DNA of 64,000 bases. Source: Favolaschia claudopus. Its lineage: Eukaryota; Basidiomycota; Agaricomycetes; Agaricales; Mycenaceae. Under the pieces are notes generated by a model. That model had not been told where the DNA came from and searched no databases. It saw nothing but the letters and a program-made list of their open reading frames with translations. The position numbers and the translations under genes were made by a program. Shown here one piece after another: positions 55,401 through 64,000 of the stretch (positions within the stretch are counted from its first letter, which is position 1; every line of letters starts with the position of its first letter). The stretch is taken from the NCBI GenBank assembly GCA_037176885.1, contig JAWWNJ010000003.1:310001-374000 (forward strand), in the 5' to 3' direction.

Positions 55401-56084
55401 GAGGAAAGACGGAGCATATGTATTGAATACTTGATTTTTACCTCCGAGTGCCAGCATATTTCGTGGTTAACTGTGCTTATACTTTCGTAGCGGAGCACGA
55501 GTTCCTGCTAGTCTATTATACAATTCAGAGTGTGCCGTAATCGTCTTTGTCTTTTGTCTCAAGGCTCGGTCACGGTGTGTGTTGCTGCCAAAAAGAATTA
55601 CAAAAAAATACCCAAAAAAGGAAAGAGAAAGAAGGGGAAAAGGAGAGATTTAAGATTTACTATTACTGTGTATTTTCTCTGTCTTGTTATATTGCAGATA
55701 CTCAGCCAAAGCATCGGGTGTTTGGCTCAGACAGACTGGCGGCTATACATGAGGCAATTGATGCCATCAAAATCTGATAACTTGGCCTTTACCAGCATGA
55801 GCAACGATCCCCCCGAGTCGCCGGACTACTTCAAAGATGTACCAGACCCAGAGCTTCGAATTCCGGTGCATCCAAAGAGGACGAAGATGCACATGTTTCC
55901 GCACAGCGTCGCACTCATAATCGAGTCATTCACGACTCCGACAGCGAATCTGGCTCTGCTAATTACTTAGATGTCCGAAAGATGAAACAAGAGGCCGAGG
56001 ACGCAACTGAATATCTCGAAGAACCGGATGACGATGTACAGTGCCGGACACGCAAAGTCGACAACGTTGATTGCCGGCGAACGG
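55400..56084 (+). other. Possible further exons, unclear
   Basis: A piece reading QPKHRVFGSDRLAAIHEAID after a possible acceptor (TATATTGCAG near 55697) could belong to the same gene. An acidic frame at 55790-55970 (SNDPPESPDYFKDVPDPELR) is also protein-like. Neither is recognised. Confidence 0.25.
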
Positions 56085-56240
56085 GAATTTTGGGGATAAA
56101 TCTGACTTCAGAATCGGATTCGCCGACCCCGGAAAAGCTCAAAAAACCACCTCCGAATTTTTTCCCACGACATTTTGGCTGTGGCCAAATTTTTGGGGTC
56201 AAAATGTGTACCTCTTTTGAGCTCCGAGCGCAAGAAAAAT
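56085..56240 (+). repeat. Dispersed repeat, copy 2 (pairs with 29016-29215)
   Basis: Same order of blocks as at 29 kb: AAGCTCAAAAAA, TCCGAATTTTTTCCCACGAC, GGCTGTGGCCAAATTTTT. Confidence 0.55.
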
Positions 56241-56582
56241 TGGTGCCAGATAGAGTACGACGGCCGGGACTACAATCTAGGCGCAAATCCGTGCAAACTT
56301 TCAACACCAACTCACGGCAGCGGAAAGGCAGGGTGGACGGCAAGTGTGTTCGGTGACGGAATTGATCAACATGATGTAAAATGTCCAAATACGGTGATGT
56401 TTCCCAAGGAATTTGTGTCAAAACGGCTCGTGAAATTATTTTTATTTTATCGATTAACGGAGTCGATTGCGCTATGCTTCGTAATTTTCCCATCAAATTT
56501 AGGTGTTCGGCCAAATTTTTGGGGGTGAATTTTTTTGATTTTGAGTTTTTGGGAAATCGGCTCGTGCAAAAACATTAATGTA

Positions 56583-57044
56583 AGGCATGCGCCTGCCCAA
56601 ATTGGCAGACCACGTGGTCGCCGGTTCGATTCCCAACGAATGCCTAGCTAATTAATCCTAAATGTTTTGCTTCGTGCATGCCAATTTTCCTCATGTTTCC
56701 CTTTGAAATTCCTGACAAAACATCATGAAAAAACGTCAGGAAGAGGCCCAAAAAGGAAGAGGCCCAAACTTGTTAGGAATTTCATGACCCACAATGCTGA
56801 CGTTTCGTCATGAATGCATGATGTTTCCCTTTGAAATTCCTGACAAAACATCATGAAAAAACGTCAGGAAGAGGCCCAAAAAGGAAGAGGCCCAAACTTG
56901 TTAGGAATTTCATGACCCACAATGCTGACATTTCGTCATGAATGCATGATGAACTAATATGAATTTCAAACTAAACTGTCCTGATTTTCTTGACCTTAGG
57001 TCATGACCAACATCATGAAATTCAAGGCCTTGCCTGGACACAGT
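56583..57044 (+). mobile_element. SINE-like repeat with tRNA-derived head, copy C
   Basis: The head at 56583-56645 has a GGTTCGATTCC B-box and AGGCAT/ATGCCT ends that could pair. The body contains a 124-bp tandem duplication (about 56693-56816 and 56817-56945) of CATGATGTTTCCCTTTGAAA...TTGTTAGGAATTTCATGACC. It ends CATCATGAAATTCAAGGCCT as copy B does. Confidence 0.6.
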
Positions 57045-57240
57045 GTGGATACCGTTCCAAATCGGAAGAAGACGAGACCACCATTCCAAATCACGGCGTG
57101 CACCTCTCGGGATGCAACGTCGGCCAAAGGATGGGAAGTGGGACAGCGCATCGTACACGCGACGGATGAAAGCGCGCCCCACAGGCAGGATCTTTGTTGC
57201 AAATCGCAGAAGGCCCGCAACTGCGCTGTGCTACGAGTTT
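57040..57240 (-). pseudogene. DIRS-type reverse transcriptase fragment
   Basis: On the minus strand: GRAFIRRVYDALSHF, then RRDLEWWSRLLPIWNGIHTV. This is the thumb region of a DIRS-type RT and corresponds to the RRIRDFMRRLSLLP...LDIAWWNTFLPSFNGIFAI stretch of the 10.8-kb element. It is lodged between two SINE-like repeats. Confidence 0.6.
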
Positions 57241-57350
57241 GAAGCGCGGCGATCCAGGATTCGACTCCGGCTCCCGTGGTGACCTTCTTTTTATGATGTT
57301 TTGCCCAGAATTTATGAACGAAACATCATGAACAGCCCCATAATCAATAA
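57225..57350 (+). mobile_element. SINE-like repeat, copy D (short)
   Basis: Head with GATTCGACTCCGGCTCCCG, then TTTTGCCCAGAATTTATGAA, then CATCATGAACAGCCCCATAA. The order is as in copy A (which is on the minus strand). Confidence 0.65.
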
Positions 57351-57699
57351 TCTTGGATGATGGTCGCCGACCAGCGGCAGGAGGCAATTTTGGCATGTTC
57401 TCGTCCAGTCCGTTCGGGCCCGATTATGGGGAAGCTTGCTTCCCCATTCCCCATTCATCGGTATAGGGCTCCAAAATGCAGATGCTTACAGAATGACTGG
57501 GTGCTTTGTAAGCACAGCGTCTGCATTGCGCCGACTCGATTAGACCGCCTAGGTGCACAATGTGACGGGCGGAGGTCTTGATCGGCGACATCCAGAGCAG
57601 CAGCGAAGACTACGGAGCCGATAATACGATGACCAGACAGCTGCAACGGGCGGACACGTTCCGACTGGGCCAGAGACCCAAGTGGGTCAGCGCCAACAG

Positions 57700-58130
57700 T
57701 CTTCGATCCGCGACCGCGTGTGCTGGAGAGCCACGACACAGCATCGACGCTCTACCAGAGCCTGTAATGAGACGGGAATAACCGTCGATGAATCCGTGGA
57801 TAACAATGCCCCAACGTATCAGCCCTGATATCTGTCAGAATCTGAGATGAGTAGAGTGTGTGATTTTTGCGCACCGTGCTGTCCGTCATGATGCCACAGA
57901 GAATTTGGTCCTAGAACACGATAGTCGCGACGACGTATCCGAATGCGCTCAAAGATTCTGCGCACAGGATCAATGCGGAGAAGTGATTCCCGTACACGCT
58001 GTGTGGGCACACGATGTCCAAGTCGGCGGAGCATACCACCAAGCATACTTAGCCCTGCTCTCTTATAGTGAGTGCGTAGTCGGAGGAGAAGCATATCCAG
58101 CTCCTCGTCTGTGATATCTGAGACAGGCCC
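57700..58130 (-). pseudogene. rve-type integrase-core protein fragment with intron
   Basis: The minus strand encodes an HTH-like N-terminal part (DITDEELDMLLLRLRTHYKR, GLSMLGGMLRRLGHRVPTQR, VRESLLRIDPVRRIFERI) and then GPNSLWHHDGQHG. The Asp of HHDG is the likely first catalytic residue. A 50-bp intron fits at 57825-57874. After it GLIRWGIVIHGFIDGYSRLI continues in frame, as in basidiomycete integrase-core proteins. The rest (the other DDE residues) is not readable. The N-terminal end is cut by the Helitron A junction at about 58128. Confidence 0.6.
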
Positions 58131-59469
58131 CATGGGCCCTGCGGGGCTCTCAATTCGCGTGCACCATTTATGGAGAAAGGGAGGTGCACAAAGTACTTCC
58201 CCAAACCTTACCAACCCCACACGTCGATGGATACTGACGGTTATCCTCTGTATTACCGTCCGGATGATGGTCGTTCATACTCCGTTGGCCGCCATATGGT
58301 GGACAACTCTTGGATTGTCCCCTACAACCCCTACCTCTCCGCCAAATACGACTGCCACATCAATGTTGAGTGTGCGGCAACCGTTAAATCCATCAAATAT
58401 CCCTTCAAGTCTATTCAAGTACATTCACAAGGGCGGCGACAGAGCTACCCTTGAGATGGACATGGATGAGATCAAGACCTACATTGACGGGCGCTATATC
58501 GGTCCTTCCGAGGCGGCTTGGCGCATTTTCCAGTTCGATGTCCACGCACAGATTCCTAACGTGGTGCACCTTCCCGTACACCTTTTCGGGCAACACATGG
58601 TCACCTTCGATGCAAACGAGGATCCTGATGAAGCTCTTCAACGCGGGGCCAATTACAAGTGATTATTGCTCATTTTGATAAATACCCAACTTAATAAACA
58701 TTCACGGGATACAAACTTTCGGCGTATTTTGCTGCCAACCGCGATCCTGGCTTACTCGGTGAAACGGCACGTAAGCATACCTATCAAGAATTCCCTCAGA
58801 TCTTTGTCTGAAAGGATTCTGCTAAACCGCCGCACTGGGCACTTCGGAAGAGGGGGTGGGCGCTGGGCCGAATGTTCTTTGCGTCTCCATCGGCCGGCGA
58901 GCGTTTCTATCTTAGAACTCTTTTAACGGTCGTCAAAGGTGCTACCTCGCACAATGATTTGTTCTGCTATGAAGGTCCGCATACATCTTGCGTTCAATAG
59001 CGTTCGTTGGTGTTCTAATCTCTAAACAGGTGTGCGGTACGATTCCTATCGACAAGCGTGTCTCGCTCGAGGTCTTCTGCAGGATGATGGGGAATGGCGC
59101 CTCTGCCTGACTGAAGCCGCTGAAATGCAGACAGGATCTCGACTTCGCCGATTGTTCACCACCCTCCTCCTGTTTTGCAATCCCACAGAGCCTCGCAAAC
59201 TGTGGGAAGACTTCCGATCTCATATCTGTGATGACTTGGATCATCGACTGAGGCGTATGGGGTTTGAGGCGCCTTCGGAAGACGATGTCTTTGACTATGG
59301 CCTCTTTCTTCTCAACCAGCTTCTTTCGGAGGCCGGCCGCACTCTGATTGACTTTGAGATGCCAACACCGCAGCGCAATTGGTCCCAAGCGGCCGAGAAC
59401 CCTCTGATCGCTGAACAGATTATGACCCGGCCGAAGAGCGTGAACGTGCTGTTGAAAATTACGCACGAA
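58128..59469 (+). pseudogene. Helitron A Rep part
   Basis: Starts HGPCGALN-like, then CTKYFPKPYQPHTSMDTDGY and NSWIVPYNPYLSAKYDCHIN, with EIKTYIDGRYIGPSEAAWRI holding the Tyr region. A 10-nt insertion near 58410-58420 (TTCAAG doubled) shifts the frame, since Helitron B reads PFKYIHKGGDRATL here. A 55-bp intron fits at 58975-59029; with it, FCYE joins GVRYDSYRQACLARGLLQDD in frame. The part up to 59472 leads into the helicase ([11 protein letters not shown]). Confidence 0.7.
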
Positions 59470-60592
59470 TGAATCCGGAGCAGCAAACGGCATTCAACGA
59501 AGTGGCGGAATCTGTGGAACACAACCTCGGGAAGCTTTTCTTTGTTTCTGGGGCAGGGGGGACAGGGAAAACATTCCTGTACAATTCTCTTGCGCACCAG
59601 TTGCGGAGCGAGTCACGCATCGTTCTTTGTGTTGCGTCTTCGGGGATTGCTGCACTGCTCTTGCGCGGCGGGCGTACGGCTCACTCGGTCTTCAAAATTC
59701 CGATTGACGGACTGAATGACGAGTCTACTTGCTCAATTGCAAAGGAGAGCTTGCGAGCAGGGCTTATTCGATTATCTGGGACGAGGCTCCCATGCATAAC
59801 CGTAAATGCCATGAAGCCGTCGACCGAACCTTGCGTGACCTTTGCGGTAACGATCGACAATTCGGTGGGATCACCATGTTGTTGGGTGGTGACCCGAAGC
59901 AGATTCCACCAGTCGTACCGAAAGGAACGCCGGAGGAGATTTTAGATGCTTCAATATTTCGATCATACCTCTGGCAATCTACGAAGCTGCTCTCGCTGAC
60001 ACAGAATATGCGACTGGACGCCGGTCAGGATGAAACAGAGTTTGCGCAGTGGCTGCTGGAGGTTGGGCATGGTCAGAACAACGATGCTGAGGGGAATCTC
60101 GAGCTACCAGGCGATATTGTCACTCGAGACAGCGAGGATCTCATCAACTCAATATTCCCTGCTATCTCTGGACCGACTTCTCCTTCCCAGTACTTTATGG
60201 AGCGCACAATCCTGGCTGCGCGCAACGGTGATGTCGATGGCCTCAATGATGATATCTTGGATCGCATGCAGGGTGAAAGCCGAACATTCACCAGCGCAGA
60301 TAAAATTGTCGCCGAGCCAGGCGCAGATGGACCAATGGCAAATGATTCGATGCCCCCCGAATATCTACGGTCCTTGTCTGCGTCTGGGCTGCCTCCCGGG
60401 GAGCTGACACTCAAAAACGGCTGTCCCATCATTCTTCTTCGCAATCTATCACCCTCATCTGGCCTTTGCAATGGAACACGACTGGTGATACGACAAATGT
60501 CTGATCGTGTCTTGGAGGCCGAGATCTTAGGCGGGGAGCACAATGGCGAGGTAGCTTTTGTCCCCCGAATTATGCTGACACCCTCTGGAGGT
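59469..60592 (+). pseudogene. Helitron A Pif1-like helicase
   Basis: Walker [21 protein letters not shown]. After a frame change near 59760, Walker [21 protein letters not shown]. Then [17 protein letters not shown] (motif III), TKLLSLTQNMRL and NGCPIILLRNLSPSSGLCNG. Pif1-like helicases unwind DNA during Helitron transposition. The last motifs (PSGG, then the missing TINKSQGQ) are cut off by the Tc1 element at 60592. Confidence 0.8.
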
Positions 60593-62193
60593 ACACTGAC
60601 TCGGAAATAGTATTGGATCACCGGGTTCTAAAACTTTGGGTTGTTACTGAGGCTGGAGTGTGAGAGGAGTTTCTAAAGTAGATAGTGTATCAAGTACCTT
60701 ACCATGTACCCTTTCTACGCATAAATGCTTGACGTCCAATTGGACGGTGTTGTGGCAAGAGAGTGTGATCATCGCGCACACGTGATCCAATTGTTTTCCC
60801 TTGTTTGACAGCTGTCACATTGTTTAATCCCAACCACCACAACGACGCTCTCAACTCTGCTCTCTCTGCATACAACTCATTCTCTACATCATGTGCGACA
60901 CCTCTGCCACAAAGAAATCAGCTATTGTCGCGCTGAAGGAGGCTGGCTGGTCAAATCGGGATGTGGCGGAAAAGGAAAATGTCGCGCCCTCTACTGTCTC
61001 CAGAATCAATGCCCGCTACGGACCAACCCACAATTTTGACGCAAAGACTCCCAGGCAAGGTCGCCCACGTAAAATAGACGAGCGGGACATCCGTAAAGCA
61101 CTCAGATTGCTGTCTTCAGGCAAAGCCAAGAATGCTTCGGACTTGCAGAGGAAATATTTCCCCCATTTGCACGTCGATACGATCCGCGCTGCCCTCAAAA
61201 AACAAGGATTGAACGCCTATGTGCGTCAATCTCGACCCTTGTTGACACCAGCCCACCGGAGGAAGCGAAAAGAATGGGCGGAACAGCATTGTTATTGGAC
61301 ACCGGAGGATTGGCGGGCGGTGATATTCTCAGATGAGTCAAAATTTAATATCATTGGGTCGGATGGGCGGTAGTGGTGTTGGAGGGAGCTAGGGCAAGCA
61401 AGCGACCCCCGATATACCAAGAAGAAAGTCAAACACGGCGGCGGGAGTGTGATGGTGTGGGGGTGTATTACCCGATATGGTGTCGGACAACTTCACCGGA
61501 TCGACGGAATCATTGACCGCTTCGGTTACACCGACATCCTGGCCGAAAACCTCCCGCGGACCCTCGACAAGCATGATTTGGATCGCTCGACCGTCTATTT
61601 TCAGCAGGATGGCGATTCAAAACATCGCTCCAAGCATGCCTTGGGGTGGCTCGAGCTTGAAGGCTTCGATGTTCTTCCCTGGGCGCCAAATTCACCGGAT
61701 ATGAACATCATTGAGAATCTTTGGAATCATCTGGAGACCATGGTGCGCGCTAGGGACCCACTGCCGAAGAACAAGGAGGAATTATGGCCCGCTTTGAAGG
61801 AAGAGTGGGAAAAAATTGATCAGGCATATATCGACAAGTTATATGACAGCTTGCCTACTCGGGTGCGGGATTTGTTGAAGGCAAATGGTGGGGAGACCCG
61901 TTACTAGTGGCTGGTATGTTTATTTCCACCAACGATGCCTTGAACGAGCGTTTCTGACTTCAATTTCCTAAACCGGCCAAAACCAGATTTATGATTGGAT
62001 CACCCATCATCACCAAACTGGCCATCCAGCGCCGAATTTTCAGTTTGCTTGCTCGATAGTTTACATGTATATATTACACCTCATTACTATCTGTTTGCGT
62101 GCATAAAAACTCGGGAAGACTCCTACGCTCTAGCACGCGAGCAACATCTTTCTCACGAGTGACGTGATCCAATACTATTTCCGAGTCAGTGTA
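60592..62193. mobile_element. Tc1-type element (about 1.6 kb)
   Basis: The body is 60594-62191. TA lies at 60592-60593 and 62192-62193. Ends are 28 bp (CACTGACTCGGAAATAGTAT and TGGATCAC), nearly identical and inverted. Further copies of ATTGGATCACC and its inverse lie inside both ends (60779-60792, 61994-62007), as expected for transposase binding sites. It encloses the transposase gene. Confidence 0.9.
60891..61907 (+). pseudogene. Tc1-like transposase with one in-frame stop
   Basis: About 338 codons in a single frame, broken only by TAG at 61371-61373. N-terminal HTH (GWSNRDVAEKENVAPSTVSR) and a GRPRK hook precede a second HTH-like part (NASDLQRKYFPHLHVDTIRA). The DDE triad: Asp in VIFSDESKFN, Asp in VYFQQDGDSKHRS, and Glu in NIIENLWNH. 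The last two are 34 residues apart (DD34E), the Tc1 type. The frame on both sides is otherwise open. A single change could have made the TAG. Tc1 transposase acts in trans, so other copies could still move this one. Confidence 0.85.
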
Positions 62194-63479
62194 CCATACT
62201 GCGTGGTGGTCGGCTCCTTCAACAGTATATGGTTGATGCCTTTGCATCCATCGACCAAAACCGTCTCAACTATTTCCGTCAAAACCAGAAAAAACTTCGT
62301 GCATCCCTGTACAGCGGACTGGAGGACGCCATCTCCAACCGCGACGACGCGGTGGATCTACATGAACTCGGCCGACGTTTAATTCTTCCCTCTTCTTACA
62401 TTGGAGGTCCTCGACACATGCAACAGCGGTACCAAGATGCTATCGCAATCGCTCGATACTTCCGCAAGGTAAGAATGCTGAATTGTTGTGCTTCTTTTCT
62501 TTGCTGAGCATGTACCCGAAGGTTGATCTTTTTATCACTGTTACAGCCAACCCTCAATGGAGCGAAGTCACTCGCGCCCTTCTTCATGGTCAATCATCTT
62601 ACAATCGATCTGACTTGGTAGCGCGTGTCTTCGAGCTCAAGAAAAAAGTGATCATCAAGGAGATCTACAAATATGGTATTTTTGGGGAGTGCGCGGCCTT
62701 CGTATACACCATTGAGTTCCAAAAGCGCGGTCTTCCCCACATGCACCTTCTGGTGTTTCTTCGCCATCCTCATAAGCTCCTTAACCCCGACGACATCGAC
62801 TCCGCAATCTGGGCGCGGTGGCCCGACCCCGAAACTCAGCCGCTCCTGTTTGAAACTGTGCAGAGATGTATGGTTCATGGCCCGTGTGGGGCTCTGAATC
62901 CCCGAGCTCCCTGCATGGAAAATGGCCGCTGTACAAAGTTCTTCCCCAAACCGTTCCAGGCACACACGTCAATGGACACCGATGGATACCCCCTCTACCA
63001 TCGTCCCGAAGATGGTCGTGAATACCCTGTGAGACGACACAACGTTGATAACTCCTGGATCGTTCCCTACTCCCCATACCTCTCCGCCAAGTTTGACTGC
63101 CATATCAATGTGGAGTGCGCCGTGACGGTCAAGTCCATCAAATATCCGTTCAAATACATTCACAAGGGAGGCGATCGCGCAACTCTGGAAGTCGATCGAG
63201 ACGAAATCAAGACCTATATTGACGGTCGATACATAGGACCTCCAGAGGCGTCTTGGCGCATTTTCCATTTTGACCCACACACTCAGATTCCCAATGTTGT
63301 CCGCCTTCCTGTCCATCTCAAAGGGCAGCACATGGTGACGTTTGACCCCGGCGAGAGCGGGGGCAAACTGCCATCAGCAAACTCGACGCATTCTTTGCCA
63401 CCAACCGGGATGGCGGCCGGTTAGGTGTTGAGGCTCAGAAGTACACTTATCAGGAGTTCCCGCAGTACTGTACTCCCAG
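62194..63479 (+). mobile_element. Helitron B, Rep N-terminal part
   Basis: Starts ILRGGRLLQQYMVDAFASID directly at the TA of Tc1. A 53-bp intron fits at 62469-62521 (RYFRK joined to VDLFITVTANPQWSEV). The HUH motif is in GLPHMHLLVFL. Then CTKFFPKPFQAHTSMDTDGY, FKYIHKGGDRATLE and EIKTYIDGRYIGPPEASWRI. A frame change near 63350, with SKLDAFFATNRDGGRL, leads to QKYTYQEFPQY, after which the sequence leaves the Helitron pattern. Rep nicks and joins single-stranded DNA at the element ends. Confidence 0.8.
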
Positions 63480-64000
63480 GAGCTTGCTCCTCTCGAGTGT
63501 CACTTCTTCGGAGACGTTGTCTCGGTATGTCTTTTATCTAACTTGCTTTCTTTTTTCTTTGCCCTGATATGTTCCCTTAGATAATCCCTCTTGGCTCCCC
63601 GGACAGTCTCAACATCCGCACCCACGCCACCATTCACGTCTGCGGTGTTCCCAGCAACATCGACAAACCAAATTCGACTTTTGATATCAAAGCCAAGCAG
63701 TACCTTTCTGCCACAAAAACTCCAGACAACGTCTTCCCGGTTCACTGTGTATTCCCTGCGACACCGAGGTGGGAAAAGTACAAACCCATTCCGGGGAAGG
63801 GAAAGAGTGTTTCGGTGGAAGGCTTCCTCACCGGGCTTGAGCTGAACGACGATCGCTCAGTAAAGCATTTTATTGTTGACATCGAGAAGGTGACATTTCT
63901 CGGCAATGCCTCTTCGACGGCGCCGAAGGCTGAGGAGAGTCCGACCAAAATTGGTATGTTCCCAGCCTTTCAATGCTTCGCCAGTAAACACCGGTACTCC
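63480..64000 (+). CDS. Spliced ORF of unknown family, open to the window edge
   Basis: An exon at 63480-63524 (ELAPLECHFFGDVVS), a 56-bp intron at 63525-63580 (GTATGT...CCCTTAG, possible branch CTGAT) and a second exon open to 64000. It reads IIPLGSPDSLNIRTHATIHV, FPVHCVFPATPRWEKYKPIP and VSVEGFLTGLELNDDRSVKH, then FIVDIEKVTFLG. The pattern of beta-strands suggests an OB-fold-like protein, but I cannot confirm it. It directly follows the Rep part of Helitron B, so it could be a captured gene, a Helitron accessory (RPA-like) protein, or unrelated flanking sequence. The right end is cut by the window. Confidence 0.5.

Larger units (their letters stand above)
58128..60592 (+). mobile_element. 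Helitron A, 5'-truncated and frame-damaged
   Basis: Contains the C-terminal part of the Rep domain and a Pif1-like helicase in the usual Helitron order, but no HUH motif. It ends where Tc1 begins. Terminal TC and CTRR hairpin signals of a full Helitron were not found. Confidence 0.8.

Overview
The window looks like a repeat-dense stretch of a filamentous fungus, most likely a basidiomycete. Three things point there. Introns are short (about 46-57 bases) with clean GT/AG ends. The transposon families match that group: chromodomain Ty3/gypsy, DIRS-type, Tad-like LINEs, Helitrons, Tc1, and DDE transposases with a HCELNPIE motif. The DUF6729/exonuclease type of protein also fits. I saw no bacterial operons, rRNA or intact tRNA genes. 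Nearly every coding stretch belongs to a mobile element or is broken by one. All identifications are by reading motifs; no database search was possible.

Layout. 1-6.7 kb: one arm of a diverged 1.2-kb inverted repeat, a MITE between related inverted coding fragments, an unknown ORF split by a hAT-type MITE with 8-bp target duplication, a 25-bp minisatellite and two duplicated blocks. 6.8-12.9 kb: a LINE gag-like ORF (minus strand) between two 570-bp direct repeats, then a DIRS-type RT/RNase H with a 156-bp repeat found again at 54.2 kb. 13-24 kb: a second, deleted LINE gag, several MITEs, a tRNA-headed SINE-like repeat, a deleted DDE transposase and a LINE C-terminal fragment. 24-32 kb: a possible SAM-like ORF, a candidate spliced HTH gene, a Ulp1-like peptidase fragment, and a hAT-type non-autonomous element. 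32.8-38.7 kb: Gypsy-1, interrupted by a SINE-like repeat and two TA-flanked MITEs.

43.8-55.4 kb: the most unusual locus. A large gene encodes a basic N-terminus, a DUF6729-like zinc-binding region, an RNase H/DDE-transposase-like region, a DEDDy (WRN-like) 3'-5' exonuclease and a conserved C-terminal region. It is split by a 5.86-kb Gypsy-2 (5-bp TSD GATTT, nearly identical LTRs) and then by three or four smaller insertions. A fragment that appears to come from a paralogue lies at 16 kb, which suggests this gene type is itself repeated and perhaps mobile.

56-64 kb: SINE-like repeats, a DIRS fragment, an rve-type integrase pseudogene with an intron, Helitron A (Rep part plus Pif1-like helicase), a Tc1 element with one in-frame stop, and Helitron B (Rep with HUH motif) that runs into an unfamiliar spliced ORF open to the window edge. 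Tc1 lies between two Helitron parts that are not collinear, so it may mark an ectopic recombination point.

The locus is best read as nested layers. Several insertions can be ordered because removing the inserted element together with one target copy makes the disrupted reading frame continuous.
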